Assembly: GCA_964516765.1 (NCBI GenBank)
Contig: CAZEWZ010000005.1
Location: forward strand, 1-64,000
From: CAZEWZ01 sp964516765
GTDB taxonomy: Bacteria; Bacteroidota; Bacteroidia; Flavobacteriales; UBA7430
Length of the DNA: 64,000 bases
Direction: 5' to 3'
Shown here: in pieces, positions 41,992 to 51,648 of the stretch
Layout: every line of letters starts with the position of its first letter
Position numbering within the stretch: the stretch's first letter is position 1
Position numbers and translations under genes: made by a program
The notes under the pieces: model-generated
The model's database searches: none
Seen by the model: only the letters and a program-made list of their open reading frames with translations
What the model was told of the DNA's origin: nothing

Positions 41992-43725
41992 ATGAAATAT
42001 AAAATAATATTTTTAATTATTGCCTTGCAAAGTATGCTTGGTTATTCTCAGACAAGGTTTGCATCAAACGTGAATAGAAATAAACTGGGATTAAATGAGC
42101 AATTTACAGTCACCTTTACACTCAATGACAGGGGAGACCAATTCAGACCCCCCAACCTTTCTAATTTCACGATCATAGATGGGCCTAGTGTTTCCACGAG
42201 TACATCTATTATCAACGGAAAAATGACAAGAGAAAATGCATATTCTTATAACTTAAGAGCCAAGAAAAAAGGGATATTCACTATTGGACCTGCCTCTATC
42301 AATTCAAATGGTAAGTTATATTCTTCAAAAGTAATTTCCATTCAAGTATTAAATTCTAGTCCAAAATCAAACAATAATAGTCCAGAATCAAGAGCAAGAG
42401 AAAATGTATATCTACAACTAGAATTATCTAATAATAATCCCTATGTTGGAGAACAAATAACTGCTACTTATAATCTATATTTCTCTCAGGAAATTCGTTC
42501 CCCGGAGTTTATTGAAACACCGAATTTTAATGGTTTTTGGCATGAAGACTATAATCTTGGAGATAGCTACCCTATCAATAAAGTTCAAAGTGGTGGGGTA
42601 GATTATCAAGTTGCAACGATAAAAAAAAAGATTCTTATCCCGCAAAGATCTGGAGATTTAACAATCTCATCCTTTGATATTGATGTCCCTGTGGCTATAT
42701 CCACAAATCAAAGAGATATATTTGGTAGGAGGCGATCTAGAATGATTAATATTATCTGTTCTTCAGGCGAAAAAAAACTACGAGTTAAAGAACTACCAAA
42801 GAAAAATAAACCCATTACTTTTGATGGAGCTGTTGGAGAATTTGAATTTACTACTCGCTTGGATAGAGATTCTATTCAGACAAATGAATCCGCCACTTTA
42901 TCAATGCGGATATCCGGAACAGGTAATATGAGAATGATTGATCTGCCAATAGTAGATATTCCTAATGATCTTGAAGTATATGAACCGAAGTTTACAGAAA
43001 AAATTACAATAAATAACATTGGACTTAATGGATTTAAAAGAGTAGAGTATTTATTAATTCCTAGGAACAATGGTAAATACAAAGTAAGCTCTCAACCATT
43101 CAGTTATTTTAGCCCAACAAGAAAAGAATATGTAAGTGTCATTAGTCCAGATTACACTTTAAATGTTAGTGGTGCAAATACATCAAAACAAGATGGAGCA
43201 ATGATGATTTATAACAAAGAAGATGTCACCTTTATTGGCAAAGACATTCTTTTTATAAAAACAGATACGCAACTAAGAAAATATAATGAAGGTTTATTTT
43301 TTGGTTCCGTCCTCTTTGTTTTTATATGCACAGGATTTCTATTATATTTTATAGTACTTCTACTAACGGTTTTTCTTCTCAAAAAATCTATTCTAAATGT
43401 TTCACAACTCATAAAGGGGAGCTATGCAAAACAAGCAATGAAATTATTAGATAAGAGTGAATCTGAGTTATACTTTTCTATTGAGCAGTCCCTTCAGTTC
43501 TATTTCGAATCGAAATGGAATATGGGAAGATCACAATTTAATAAGGAGTTTATTAAAGATACTCTTCAAATCACAAAAGTCGATAATGATGTCATTACTG
43601 AAATATCAGATCTTCTTGAGATCTGTGAAATGGCAAGATTTACAAATAAAAGAAGTGATGAGTCCGACAAAGAAGCATTGGTCAGAAAAACAAAATCTAT
43701 ACTTCAAAAATTAGAGAATTATTAA
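41992..43725 (+). CDS. batD: BatD: membrane-anchored aerotolerance-type protein
   Basis: A 577-residue protein: signal peptide (1-19, ending GYSQ), tandem beta-sandwich domains (about 20-395) with the BatD opening pattern NKLGLNEQFTVTFTL and FTIIDGPSVSTSTS, one long hydrophobic segment (about 435-463) and a C-terminal cytoplasmic helical domain. The length is normal for the family. It is part of the Bat complex, 9 bases after batC and 3 bases before batE. Confidence 0.92.
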   Translation: MKYKIIFLIIALQSMLGYSQTRFASNVNRNKLGLNEQFTVTFTLNDRGDQFRPPNLSNFTIIDGPSVSTSTSIINGKMTRENAYSYNLRAKKKGIFTIGPASINSNGKLYSSKVISIQVLNSSPKSNNNSPESRARENVYLQLELSNNNPYVGEQITATYNLYFSQEIRSPEFIETPNFNGFWHEDYNLGDSYPINKVQSGGVDYQVATIKKKILIPQRSGDLTISSFDIDVPVAISTNQRDIFGRRRSRMINIICSSGEKKLRVKELPKKNKPITFDGAVGEFEFTTRLDRDSIQTNESATLSMRISGTGNMRMIDLPIVDIPNDLEVYEPKFTEKITINNIGLNGFKRVEYLLIPRNNGKYKVSSQPFSYFSPTRKEYVSVISPDYTLNVSGANTSKQDGAMMIYNKEDVTFIGKDILFIKTDTQLRKYNEGLFFGSVLFVFICTGFLLYFIVLLLTVFLLKKSILNVSQLIKGSYAKQAMKLLDKSESELYFSIEQSLQFYFESKWNMGRSQFNKEFIKDTLQITKVDNDVITEISDLLEICEMARFTNKRSDESDKEALVRKTKSILQKLENY

Positions 43726-43728
43726 TGT

Positions 43729-44469
43729 ATGAAAAAATTAATCCTTTTTATATTCTTCACTTTTACTGTAAATGCTCAAGATGTAAATTCTTTATTTCAG
43801 CTTGCAGGAAAGGCATATGAAGAACATAATTATACCCTAGCTATAGAATATTACAAAGAAATTGAAAAGCAAAAATGGCATTCCTCAGAACTGTATTATA
43901 ATATGGGTAATTGTTATTACAAACTTTCTCAGAATGGGGATGCAGTATTGTATTATGAGAAATCATTAAAGATTGATCCATCTTCTGATGATGTTCAATT
44001 TAATCTATCTCTTGTCCAATTAAAACTAATAGACAAGTTTCCTCAAGTGCCACTTATTTTTTATAAAAAATGGACTCGTGAATTCACAAACAGTATGAGT
44101 ATCGATGGATGGGCAAAAATTGCCTTAGTATTTCTATTATTTTTCTGTCTATTTATTTCTTTTTTCTTTTTCGGCTCATCAGGTGCACTAAAAAAAATAA
44201 TATTCTTTCTATCATCTAGCACAATATTACTTGGATTTTTATGTCTCCTAGCGGCTTTTGTCTCTTATTCTAATACTGAAACCAATGCTATACTTATGTC
44301 TCCAAATGCATACATAAAAAGTGCACCTTCTAATCAAAGTGAAGATTTATTTATTCTTCATGAAGGAACAAAAGTTCTCGTTTTAGAAAAATTTAAAGGC
44401 TGGAATAAAATAAAACTATCAGACGGTATGATAGGATGGATAGAGTTAGAACATTTAATAGAAATTTAA
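43729..44469 (+). CDS. batE: BatE: TPR and SH3-domain membrane protein
   Basis: A 246-residue protein with a signal peptide (1-16), TPR units at about 18-100 (YYNMGNCYYKLSQNGDAVLYYEKSL), two membrane helices (about 130-150 and 160-180) and a C-terminal bacterial SH3-like domain (about 190-246, AYIKSAPSNQSEDLFILHEG and GWIELEHL). The order TPR-TM-TM-SH3 is that of BatE. It is the last gene of the operon; no strong terminator follows. Confidence 0.9.
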   Translation: MKKLILFIFFTFTVNAQDVNSLFQLAGKAYEEHNYTLAIEYYKEIEKQKWHSSELYYNMGNCYYKLSQNGDAVLYYEKSLKIDPSSDDVQFNLSLVQLKLIDKFPQVPLIFYKKWTREFTNSMSIDGWAKIALVFLLFFCLFISFFFFGSSGALKKIIFFLSSSTILLGFLCLLAAFVSYSNTETNAILMSPNAYIKSAPSNQSEDLFILHEGTKVLVLEKFKGWNKIKLSDGMIGWIELEHLIEI

Positions 44470-44496
44470 ATACTTATTTGCTCTAATACTATAAAC

Positions 44497-45666
44497 TTAC
44501 AATTTCTTGCATAGTATTAATCTTGGATTACCACTTAGTAAAGTGGTGGCAAAAATATAAAACTCTCCCCCATCCTTGAGCCTTAACTTTTTTCGAAGTA
44601 TATCAATGTTTTGAGGGTAATTTCGACAAGTAAGATTTGCTTTACCTAATAAAAATCTTGGGATCGATTTTGGGTTCGGCGAAAGAATGTTTTGTATAGT
44701 AAAACTTCTTCCTGGAAATTGATTGATTTGTATATCCGAAGTATATAAATGAGAATTGACATGAATTTTATATAAGCCAAAATATTTTGCTATTGTTTTA
44801 AATGCCCCGGCCTTCATGATAGAAGAGTTAGGTTCATATAAATACTTTAGAGGTTCTGAATAACTCAATATACATTCTTGTTCTTCAAAAAATGTAAAAT
44901 CAAATGTTTCATCTTTATCTGACTTAAGATTATTACAAGATATATGAGCTTCACCATCAAAGTTTTTTTCCAATAAGTATAATACTTCTTTACAATCATT
45001 ATTTACAGAGATTACATAAACCTGCTTAACTCTTAAAAGATCTGACAAGGTTTTTTTAATATCTAATAGGGGAGATGTTTTAATGAGTAAAACAGGAGCT
45101 TTACTAAAAAGTAAGGGCAAATAATTAAGTATATTTGGGCTACAGTCCGAAAGATAATTAACTTTTTTATTCTCATTTCTTCGAGAGGGGTCAATATAAA
45201 TCCAATCAATAGTTGAGCATTCTCTTAAATAAGTAAGACCATCTCCTTGATAAACTTGGATATTTTTTTGATTAAATTGACTAAAATTATGTAGAGCAAT
45301 TGAAGACAATTGTAAATTTTGTTCACAATACACGATAGATTTCACTTTTTGTGAAATATAGAATGTATCCACACCAAATCCACCTGTCAAATCTACACCA
45401 GATCCAACTGGTAAAATATTTGCTTTAAATATGCCGGTTTTCTCAGATGAACACTGTTCCATTGATATTCTTTCTGGATAATGAAGCTTTTTTGTTTCAA
45501 ACCAAGTTGGAAGCTTTTTTTTCGCCAAATTCCTTCCCACCAATTGTTGAGCTATAAACTTTATATCCCACAAAGGATATTTATTTGAATTAAGCATGAA
45601 ATCGGAGGGAGAGAGATTAAAGTTTTTCTCAATAAAGTCATATTGTTCCTCACTTAAATAGACCAT
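44497..45666 (-). CDS. Class I SAM-dependent methyltransferase with THUMP-like domain
   Basis: A 389-residue cytoplasmic protein. A Rossmann methyltransferase core has VDLTGGFGVDTFYIS (motif I, about 90-104), VYCEQN (motif II) and the distinctive YIDPSRRNENKKV. The C-terminal ~150 residues fit the ferredoxin-like and THUMP-like domains of the PG_1098 family. The combination points to RNA (probably tRNA) methylation; the target base is not known. It converges on batE with 27 bases between stops. Confidence 0.85.
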   Translation of the reverse strand: MVYLSEEQYDFIEKNFNLSPSDFMLNSNKYPLWDIKFIAQQLVGRNLAKKKLPTWFETKKLHYPERISMEQCSSEKTGIFKANILPVGSGVDLTGGFGVDTFYISQKVKSIVYCEQNLQLSSIALHNFSQFNQKNIQVYQGDGLTYLRECSTIDWIYIDPSRRNENKKVNYLSDCSPNILNYLPLLFSKAPVLLIKTSPLLDIKKTLSDLLRVKQVYVISVNNDCKEVLYLLEKNFDGEAHISCNNLKSDKDETFDFTFFEEQECILSYSEPLKYLYEPNSSIMKAGAFKTIAKYFGLYKIHVNSHLYTSDIQINQFPGRSFTIQNILSPNPKSIPRFLLGKANLTCRNYPQNIDILRKKLRLKDGGEFYIFATTLLSGNPRLILCKKL

Positions 45667-46127
45667 TAAATTAGGTGAAAATTAAAATTCCTATAATAAT
45701 AATGAGTGAAACTCTTGTAAATAAATTCTTCATGAGAGATATGTGTTGAATGGATAAGTGCCCAAATTTGTATCTATTACAATGATCAATGTTCATAAGT
45801 AAATATTCTTTGTTTGAATTAATATAATAAAGAATTATGTCTTTATATTTTAGAATATATAAAAATAACCAAACAGATTAAACATGAAAAAAAGCTGATA
45901 AAGTAATGAGAATAACTTGAAGAAAATTTAAAATATAGGTCGGAGTCATGAAACAACTCAAGATAATCTGTGTATTTTTTTTTCTTGCATCACTAGTAGA
46001 AAAAGAAGGAGTAAAGTGACTGATGTCAGAGACTAATATTTGCATAATATGGGAGTATTGAACATTGGATTTAAGTAGACACATAATAAAGAATACTTTA
46101 AATATATGAATATAATGAAACATAAGA
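45667..46127. other. Intergenic region without a supported gene
   Basis: 461 bases between two minus-strand genes. No RNA gene, terminator or conserved promoter was recognised. A 23-codon plus-strand reading frame with a hydrophobic start (45948-46019, preceded by GGAG) and a 90-codon minus-strand frame exist but have no supporting features. The base composition is that of decayed sequence. Confidence 0.5.
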
Positions 46128-46781
46128 CTATTTAGTGAACACATATTCAAGGATGTTGGCCCCCATCTTCAATGCCGAAATACGAATATTCTTACTGTCA
46201 TTATGAACCTCTGAATCTTCCCAGCCATCTCCAAGGTCACTTTCATATGAATAAAAACACACTAGTCGGCCTTTATTTATGAGTCCAAATCCTTGGGAAG
46301 GCTGCATATCATGTTCATGGACTTTCGGCAATCCATTGTTGAAATTATAAGTTTGATGATATATTGGATGACTAAAAGGTAGTTCAATAAATTCGAGTTC
46401 AGGAAAAACTTTTTTCATTTCTGGACGAATATAGGGGTCAAGACCATAATTGTCATCAATATGAAGAAACCCACCAGCTTCCATATAGTTTCTTAAGTTT
46501 TCTGCTTCGAAAACGGAAAAAACTACATTTCCATGACCTGTCATATGGATAAATGGATAGCGGAATAGTTCTGAGCTTGCTACATCGACGACCTCATATA
46601 TAGGGTCGATATTGATATTCAAATTAGTGCGACAAAATTGAACCAAATTATTTAATGAGGTTGGGTTAGCATACCAATCACCACCACCGTTATATTTGAG
46701 TACCGCGATTTTACAACTGTAACTAGAAAAAGATAACAGAACAGGAATGCATAAAAATAAAATAAATTTAACTATTTTCAT
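46128..46781 (-). CDS. DUF4159 domain exported protein
   Basis: A 217-residue protein with a signal peptide (about 1-22) followed by DUF4159: IAVLKYNGGGDWYANP, MTGHGNVVF, GGFLHIDDNYG, FPELEFIELPFSHPIYH and GRLVCFYSYESDLGDGWED. The fold is glutamine-amidotransferase-like, and the family is widespread in Bacteroidota with unknown function. Its start overlaps the rsmE gene by 14 bases, indicating an operon. Confidence 0.9.
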   Translation of the reverse strand: MKIVKFILFLCIPVLLSFSSYSCKIAVLKYNGGGDWYANPTSLNNLVQFCRTNLNINIDPIYEVVDVASSELFRYPFIHMTGHGNVVFSVFEAENLRNYMEAGGFLHIDDNYGLDPYIRPEMKKVFPELEFIELPFSHPIYHQTYNFNNGLPKVHEHDMQPSQGFGLINKGRLVCFYSYESDLGDGWEDSEVHNDSKNIRISALKMGANILEYVFTK

Positions 46782-47466
46782 ATTTCAAAGATAAGGTATG
46801 GCAAGCAATTATACCCGCAGTCTCTGTTCTTAATCTAAAACTACCCAGACTAACGGGCTTAAATTTATGAGCAAGCGCCTCTTCAATTTCATTTTTGCTA
46901 AAATCTCCCTCAGGACCAATTAATATAAGAGAATTTATAGTAGCTAAAGATGACAAACTCATTTTTAATCCAGGAGAACAATGGGCGATAAAGCCATCAA
47001 CAATAAAACTTTGTTTCATAAATTCTTTAAACTGAACTTGAGGATGAAGTAATGGTAATTTCGCCTTCAGAGACTGTTTACTGGCAGCAAGTAAGATTTT
47101 CTCCATTCGCTGGGTTTTAAACACTTTTCTTTCAGTATGGTTACATATAAGTGGAGTAATTTCATCTACTCCTATCTCAGCGGCTTTTTCAAGAAACCAT
47201 TCAAATCGCTCGTTGCTCTTTGTGGGAGAAATGGCAATATGTAAAGAATATGAACGAGTAGGAGAAGCCCATTTTTTTCTTATTTCGAAATGAACCTTCT
47301 TTTGAGATGCAATCAAAATAACTGCCTCATAGAAAAAACCAAAACCATCCATCAATGTAATAAGATCTCCTGTATTGTTTCGAAGAACCTTAATACAATG
47401 AAGACTTTCTTCATTATTTAATGAATTTATACCATGTTGGATTTCTGGGCAGTAAAATAATTGCAT
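46768..47466 (-). CDS. rsmE: 16S rRNA (uracil1498-N3)-methyltransferase RsmE
   Basis: A 232-residue SPOUT-class methyltransferase that N3-methylates U1498 in the 16S rRNA decoding region. HCIKVLRNNTGD near the N-terminus is in the PUA-like domain. EKAAEIGVDEITPLIC, SKQSLKAKLP, LIGPEGDFSKNEIE and the knot motif SLGSFRLRTETAGI complete the family set. The length is a little short but complete. It is 38 bases after pckA. Confidence 0.95.
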   Translation of the reverse strand: MQLFYCPEIQHGINSLNNEESLHCIKVLRNNTGDLITLMDGFGFFYEAVILIASQKKVHFEIRKKWASPTRSYSLHIAISPTKSNERFEWFLEKAAEIGVDEITPLICNHTERKVFKTQRMEKILLAASKQSLKAKLPLLHPQVQFKEFMKQSFIVDGFIAHCSPGLKMSLSSLATINSLILIGPEGDFSKNEIEEALAHKFKPVSLGSFRLRTETAGIIACHTLSLKYENS

Positions 47467-47504
47467 ATAGCAGAAATAAAAAATTATAATACTTAATGAT
47501 GAAA

Positions 47505-49106
47505 TTATATTTTGGGAGCAGCATTTATAATCGCCTCACTAGCATCTGATGCAAACTGTACAAAATTAGCTTGAAATTTTTTGGCTAGACCAATCGCTTT
47601 TTCGTCATAATTAGCTTTGTCTTTCCAGGTGTTTCTTGGAAACAGTAACATATTTGGGACATCTGGGCAACTGTTAGGCATATCCAAACCAAAAACTGAA
47701 TGTTTACTATATTTAACTGTATCTAAAGAACCATTTAGTGCTGCAGTAATCATTGAACGTGTGTACTCAAGTTTTATTCGTGATCCTTGGCCATAACTAC
47801 CTCCAGACCATCCAGTATTTATAAGCCAAACATTCACTTTATTTTTCGCCATTTTCCGGCCTAACATTTCCGCGTAGTAAGTAGGATTCAAAGGCATGAA
47901 AGGTGCTCCATAACAAGCAGAGAAAGTTGTTTGTGGTTCAACTACACCCGCTTCAGTACCAGCAACTTTAGCTGTATATCCTGAAATAAAATGATACATA
48001 GCTTGACCTGGAGTAAGTCTAGCAATAGGAGGGAGAACTCCAAAAGCATCACAAGTCAAAAAGAAAATATTTGTGGGTATAGGTCCTGAAGACGGAATGC
48101 GAATATTGTTGATGTGATTTATTGGATAACTTACTCTTGTATTTTGTGTTATCTCACTACTAAAATAATCTGGAACATTAGAACCTTCTTTAAAGGTGAT
48201 GTTTTCTAACATTGCACCATGTCTAATTGCATTAAAAATATCAGGTTCCATTTCTTCAGACAAATTAATACACTTAGCATAACAGCCACCTTCGAAATTG
48301 AAGACTTCCGTCTCAGACCAACCGTGCTCATCATCACCTATTAATTGCCTGTTAGGATCTGTAGAAAGAGTAGTTTTACCTGTCCCCGAAAGACCAAAAA
48401 ATAATGCTGTATCTCCATTATCCCCAACATTAGCAGAGCAATGCATAGAAAAAACATCATGGTTGTAAGGAAGAATAAAATTTAAAGCAGAAAAAATTCC
48501 TTTTTTTATTTCGCCCGTATAACCTGTACCTCCAATTAAAATGATTTTTTTAGTAAAGTTTAAAATTGCAAAATTATGCTGACGTGTTCCATCAAATTTA
48601 GGATCTGCAAAAAATCCTGGAGCATTTAGAACTAGCCATTTAGATTCAAATGTTTCTATCTGATTTGCCAATGGGGTAATAAACATATTGTATGCAAATA
48701 AATTTGACCAAGGATACTCGTTCACAACGGTCAAAGACATTCGATGGATGCTACTTGCACAGGCAAAGGCATTTCTAGCAAATATTTCTTTATTGGATAA
48801 ATAAGCGAGAATTTTTTTATGAAGTTGATCGAACTTTTTAGAGGAAAAAGGAAGATTGATGTCTCCCCACCAAACTGAGTCTTGAGTAATATCGTCTTTC
48901 ACGATAAAGCGGTCCTGCGGTGAACGTCCAGTAAATTCTCCAGTATTAACTGCAATGGCTCCGGAATCAGAAAGAGTGGCCATTTTTTTCTCTAGGCTCA
49001 TGTATTGTAAAGATTCAGAGGATATATTCCAATGAACTACAGAATTATTAATACCAAATTCACCAATCGATTGATTCGGGGATTTTATTCCTTTCTCAAT
49101 ATTCAT
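47505..49106 (-). CDS. pckA: Phosphoenolpyruvate carboxykinase (ATP)
   Basis: A 533-residue ATP-type PEPCK converting oxaloacetate and ATP to PEP, CO2 and ADP, the entry to gluconeogenesis. FTGRSPQDRF (about 58-67), GTGYTGEIKKG (kinase-1a region), the P-loop GLSGTGKTTLS (about 236-246), LIGDDEHGW (metal site) and the late NTGWSGGSYGQGSRI are all present. The length is typical. It lies between a terminator (49159-49185) and rsmE. Confidence 0.96.
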   Translation of the reverse strand: MNIEKGIKSPNQSIGEFGINNSVVHWNISSESLQYMSLEKKMATLSDSGAIAVNTGEFTGRSPQDRFIVKDDITQDSVWWGDINLPFSSKKFDQLHKKILAYLSNKEIFARNAFACASSIHRMSLTVVNEYPWSNLFAYNMFITPLANQIETFESKWLVLNAPGFFADPKFDGTRQHNFAILNFTKKIILIGGTGYTGEIKKGIFSALNFILPYNHDVFSMHCSANVGDNGDTALFFGLSGTGKTTLSTDPNRQLIGDDEHGWSETEVFNFEGGCYAKCINLSEEMEPDIFNAIRHGAMLENITFKEGSNVPDYFSSEITQNTRVSYPINHINNIRIPSSGPIPTNIFFLTCDAFGVLPPIARLTPGQAMYHFISGYTAKVAGTEAGVVEPQTTFSACYGAPFMPLNPTYYAEMLGRKMAKNKVNVWLINTGWSGGSYGQGSRIKLEYTRSMITAALNGSLDTVKYSKHSVFGLDMPNSCPDVPNMLLFPRNTWKDKANYDEKAIGLAKKFQANFVQFASDASEAIINAAPKI

Positions 49107-49158
49107 TTATTTGTAAGTTAAATTGAACTTTTTGGGATGTAAATTAATTCATTTCTAT

Positions 49159-49185
49159 AAAAAAAAAAGCCCCCAAATTGGGAGC
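49159..49185 (-). terminator. Rho-independent terminator after the DUF4476 gene
   Basis: On the minus strand GCTCCC / GGGGGC pairs (one G-U) around AATTT, then ten T. It lies 10 bases past the DUF4476 stop and insulates pckA. Confidence 0.88.
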
Positions 49186-49195
49186 ATTTAAAATT

Positions 49196-49546
49196 TTAAC
49201 GAATAGATTTTTTAATAATTTGTTTTTCATAGTCTGAAAAACGATCTAAGAGCTTGTCTAAATTTTCTGAATCATAAACAAGATTAAATACAGCCTGAGC
49301 AGTTGAAATCTGAATTTTGTGGTCGACTATAACATCTAAAAATAAAATCAATTGATCGACAGTGAAGCATTCTCTTTGAGCATAAGCTGAAATAAGAATG
49401 AATTTTTTTTGATCTACCATCGCTTCTTTATCTAAAGATTTTAAAAGAGAATTAAAACGTTCAAGAGTAACAGGTGCATCACAATTTGAGGCCGATAATG
49501 TTGTACTGAGAATAAGGATAGTGAAAAATGATAAAACTGTTTTCAT
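49196..49546 (-). CDS. DUF4476 domain exported protein
   Basis: A 116-residue protein: signal peptide (1-19) followed by one DUF4476 helical domain (about 25-116; FNSLLKSLDKEAMVDQKKFIL and FTVDQLILFLDVI are diagnostic). The family is small, exported and common in Bacteroidota, with no known function. It is a single-gene unit with a full-consensus promoter (49576-49609) and its own terminator. Confidence 0.85.
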   Translation of the reverse strand: MKTVLSFFTILILSTTLSASNCDAPVTLERFNSLLKSLDKEAMVDQKKFILISAYAQRECFTVDQLILFLDVIVDHKIQISTAQAVFNLVYDSENLDKLLDRFSDYEKQIIKKSIR

Positions 49547-49575
49547 TATATATGTTTTTATAGATTATACACATA

Positions 49576-49609
49576 CAAATCTATGAAAAAATGGCATATC
49601 TTTATCAAA
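49576..49609 (-). promoter_or_regulatory. Promoter of the DUF4476 gene
   Basis: On the minus strand TTTG (49609-49606), a 22-base spacer and TAGATTTG (49583-49576) match the Bacteroidota consensus. The start codon lies 29 bases downstream. A TATCTTTA at 49597-49604 could serve the divergent saccharopine dehydrogenase gene. Confidence 0.65.
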
Positions 49610-49625
49610 CAAATAAACAAATTCT

Positions 49626-50948
49626 ATGTCCCAGAAAATTTTCATTATTGGTGCAGGTAGATCAGCTTCATCATTGATTAAATACCTTGCTGATGAATCC
49701 GAAAATAATAATTTTCAAATTAGAGTAGGGGATAAAGATCTCAGTTTAGTGAAAAATAAAATTGAATCAAACCCCCGTTTGGAAGCCATTCATTTTGATG
49801 TCCTTAACGAAGCTCAAAGAGCTTCTGAAATTCAAAAAGCTGATCTAGTCATTTCCATGCTTCCTGCTCGTTTACATTTTACTGTAGCACAAGATTGTGT
49901 GAAATTTTCAAAAAATCTTGTCACAGCCTCGTATGTATCTGAAGAAATTAAATCTCTTGATAAACAAGCAAGAGAAAAAGGAATTATTCTATTAAACGAA
50001 ATTGGACTTGACCCAGGTTTAGACCACATGTCTGCAATGAAAGTAATCGATGATATAAAAACAAATGGAGGAGTATTAAAAAGCTTTAAATCTTACTGTG
50101 GTGGTCTTGTTGCTCCTGAATCTGTATCTAGTCCTTGGCAATATAAATTTACATGGAACCCCCGTAATGTAGTTCTTGCAGGTCAGGGGACAGCTAAATA
50201 TATTAGAAATGGAAAGTATAAATATATTCCTTACCACAGGCTTTTTAAGAGAATCGAAACACTATCTATACTAAATCAGGGTGAATTTGAGGCATATGCT
50301 AATCGAGATTCTCTATCTTACAGAGAAGTGTATGGACTAAATGAAATTCCGACCTTATTACGCGGAACTCTACGTAGACCAGGCTTCTGTGAGTCATGGG
50401 ATCTATTTGTGGAATTAGGAATGACAGATGATAACTATGAAATGGATGTTTCAGGTATGACTTATCTGGATTTTTTAAATTCTTTTATGAGAGAAGCTAA
50501 AAATACTAGCCAAAATCATCTTAAGTCTCACTTTGGTATATCAGAGAATGTTCTCATCAAATTTAATTGGCTAGGTTTCTTTGGAGATACTATGATAAAT
50601 ATTCAAAAAGCAACTCCAGCTAAAGTGCTTCAGAGTATACTAGAATCAAAATGGACTTTAGGAAAGGATGACAAAGACATGATTGTCATGCAACATCAAT
50701 TTATCTATGAGATAGGAGGTGCCGAAAAAGAATTACATTCATCTTTTATGACTTATGGTGAAGACCAAGTTTTTACGGGAATGTCAAAAACCGTTGGCTT
50801 GCCCGTTGGAATTGCTGCTAAACTTATATTAACAGGTAAAATAAAAGCATCAGGAGTAAAGGTGCCCGTCACAAAAGACATCTATATTCCAGTGCTCAAT
50901 GAACTCAAAAAATTTGGAATCAATTTTATTGAGGAGCAAAAAAATTAA
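49626..50948 (+). CDS. Saccharopine dehydrogenase-family oxidoreductase (LYS9-like)
   Basis: A 440-residue NAD(P)-dependent oxidoreductase. The Rossmann motif IIGAGRSASSLIKYL is at about 5-19, VISMLPARLHF follows, and NEIGLDPGLDHMSAM with SYCGGLVAPES matches the saccharopine reductase family. The C-terminal domain is complete. Proteins of this type act in the saccharopine lysine pathway in flavobacteria, probably degradative here because the DAP pathway gene dapA is present. That direction is an inference. Its end overlaps the convergent TrmN6 gene by 4 bases. Confidence 0.9.
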   Translation: MSQKIFIIGAGRSASSLIKYLADESENNNFQIRVGDKDLSLVKNKIESNPRLEAIHFDVLNEAQRASEIQKADLVISMLPARLHFTVAQDCVKFSKNLVTASYVSEEIKSLDKQAREKGIILLNEIGLDPGLDHMSAMKVIDDIKTNGGVLKSFKSYCGGLVAPESVSSPWQYKFTWNPRNVVLAGQGTAKYIRNGKYKYIPYHRLFKRIETLSILNQGEFEAYANRDSLSYREVYGLNEIPTLLRGTLRRPGFCESWDLFVELGMTDDNYEMDVSGMTYLDFLNSFMREAKNTSQNHLKSHFGISENVLIKFNWLGFFGDTMINIQKATPAKVLQSILESKWTLGKDDKDMIVMQHQFIYEIGGAEKELHSSFMTYGEDQVFTGMSKTVGLPVGIAAKLILTGKIKASGVKVPVTKDIYIPVLNELKKFGINFIEEQKN

Positions 50949-51646
50949 TGATTTAGATAAAACTCTTTAGTGAGACTAACAAATTCTTTCGAATACACAT
51001 TTAGAGAAGAATAAATACACATAGAACTTCGAGTCAGCTGCTCTTTTTCTTTTCCAAACATCAATAATGCTCTGTTTGGTTTATCGAATGAATTTGCTCT
51101 TATAGACATATATTTAATTAATTTTCCCTGAAACGTCGTAACAATAGCAATTATTTCATCTGCTTGCTTTATTGGCAGAACACAGGCCAAATTTGAATTT
51201 ATAGCTCCAAAACGATTCCAAACTAGTACCAAATCATTTAAATTAAAATCTACTTGGTGCCTCGCTCTGTTCTTTGACTTATGTTTAGATAATAATGAAT
51301 TGCTAAAATAGGGAGGATTACTAATAATGAGATCGAACTTATCGGAGCAATTCCATGTTCTTGCATCACAAAGTACGGAATGAATTCTAGCAGACCAGTC
51401 ACTGTTTTTAAAATTTAAGCATGCATCGAAAAAAGAGTCATCGTCAATCTCTACGGCAGTAATTTGCGCGTCTAAATATCTCTGCGCCATCATTAAACTA
51501 AGTAGTCCTGTTCCTGTTCCAATATCTAATATGGATTTATATGACTTCAACTCTGACCAAGAACCTAATAAAACACTATCTATTCCTACTTTCATTGAAG
51601 AATTTTCTTGAGATACTGTAAACTTTTTAAAACGAAAATTACCCAA
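50945..51646 (-). CDS. trmN6: tRNA1(Val) (adenine37-N6)-methyltransferase
   Basis: A 233-residue Rossmann methyltransferase of the TrmN6/YfiC type. LDIGTGTGLLSLMMAQR is the SAM motif, VEIDDDSF is motif II, and ISNPPYF is the NPPY catalytic motif for exocyclic amine methylation. Length and motif spacing fit YfiC, which modifies A37 of tRNA-Val. It is 2 bases after the EamA gene on the same strand and probably cotranscribed. Confidence 0.9.
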   Translation of the reverse strand: MGNFRFKKFTVSQENSSMKVGIDSVLLGSWSELKSYKSILDIGTGTGLLSLMMAQRYLDAQITAVEIDDDSFFDACLNFKNSDWSARIHSVLCDARTWNCSDKFDLIISNPPYFSNSLLSKHKSKNRARHQVDFNLNDLVLVWNRFGAINSNLACVLPIKQADEIIAIVTTFQGKLIKYMSIRANSFDKPNRALLMFGKEKEQLTRSSMCIYSSLNVYSKEFVSLTKEFYLNH

Positions 51647-51648
51647 AA

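Noticed and set aside
45878..46150. 90-codon minus-strand reading frame in the gap beside the DUF4159 gene
   Set aside because: It overlaps the end of the DUF4159 gene, has no recognisable motif, no promoter-like element and an odd residue composition for this genome.
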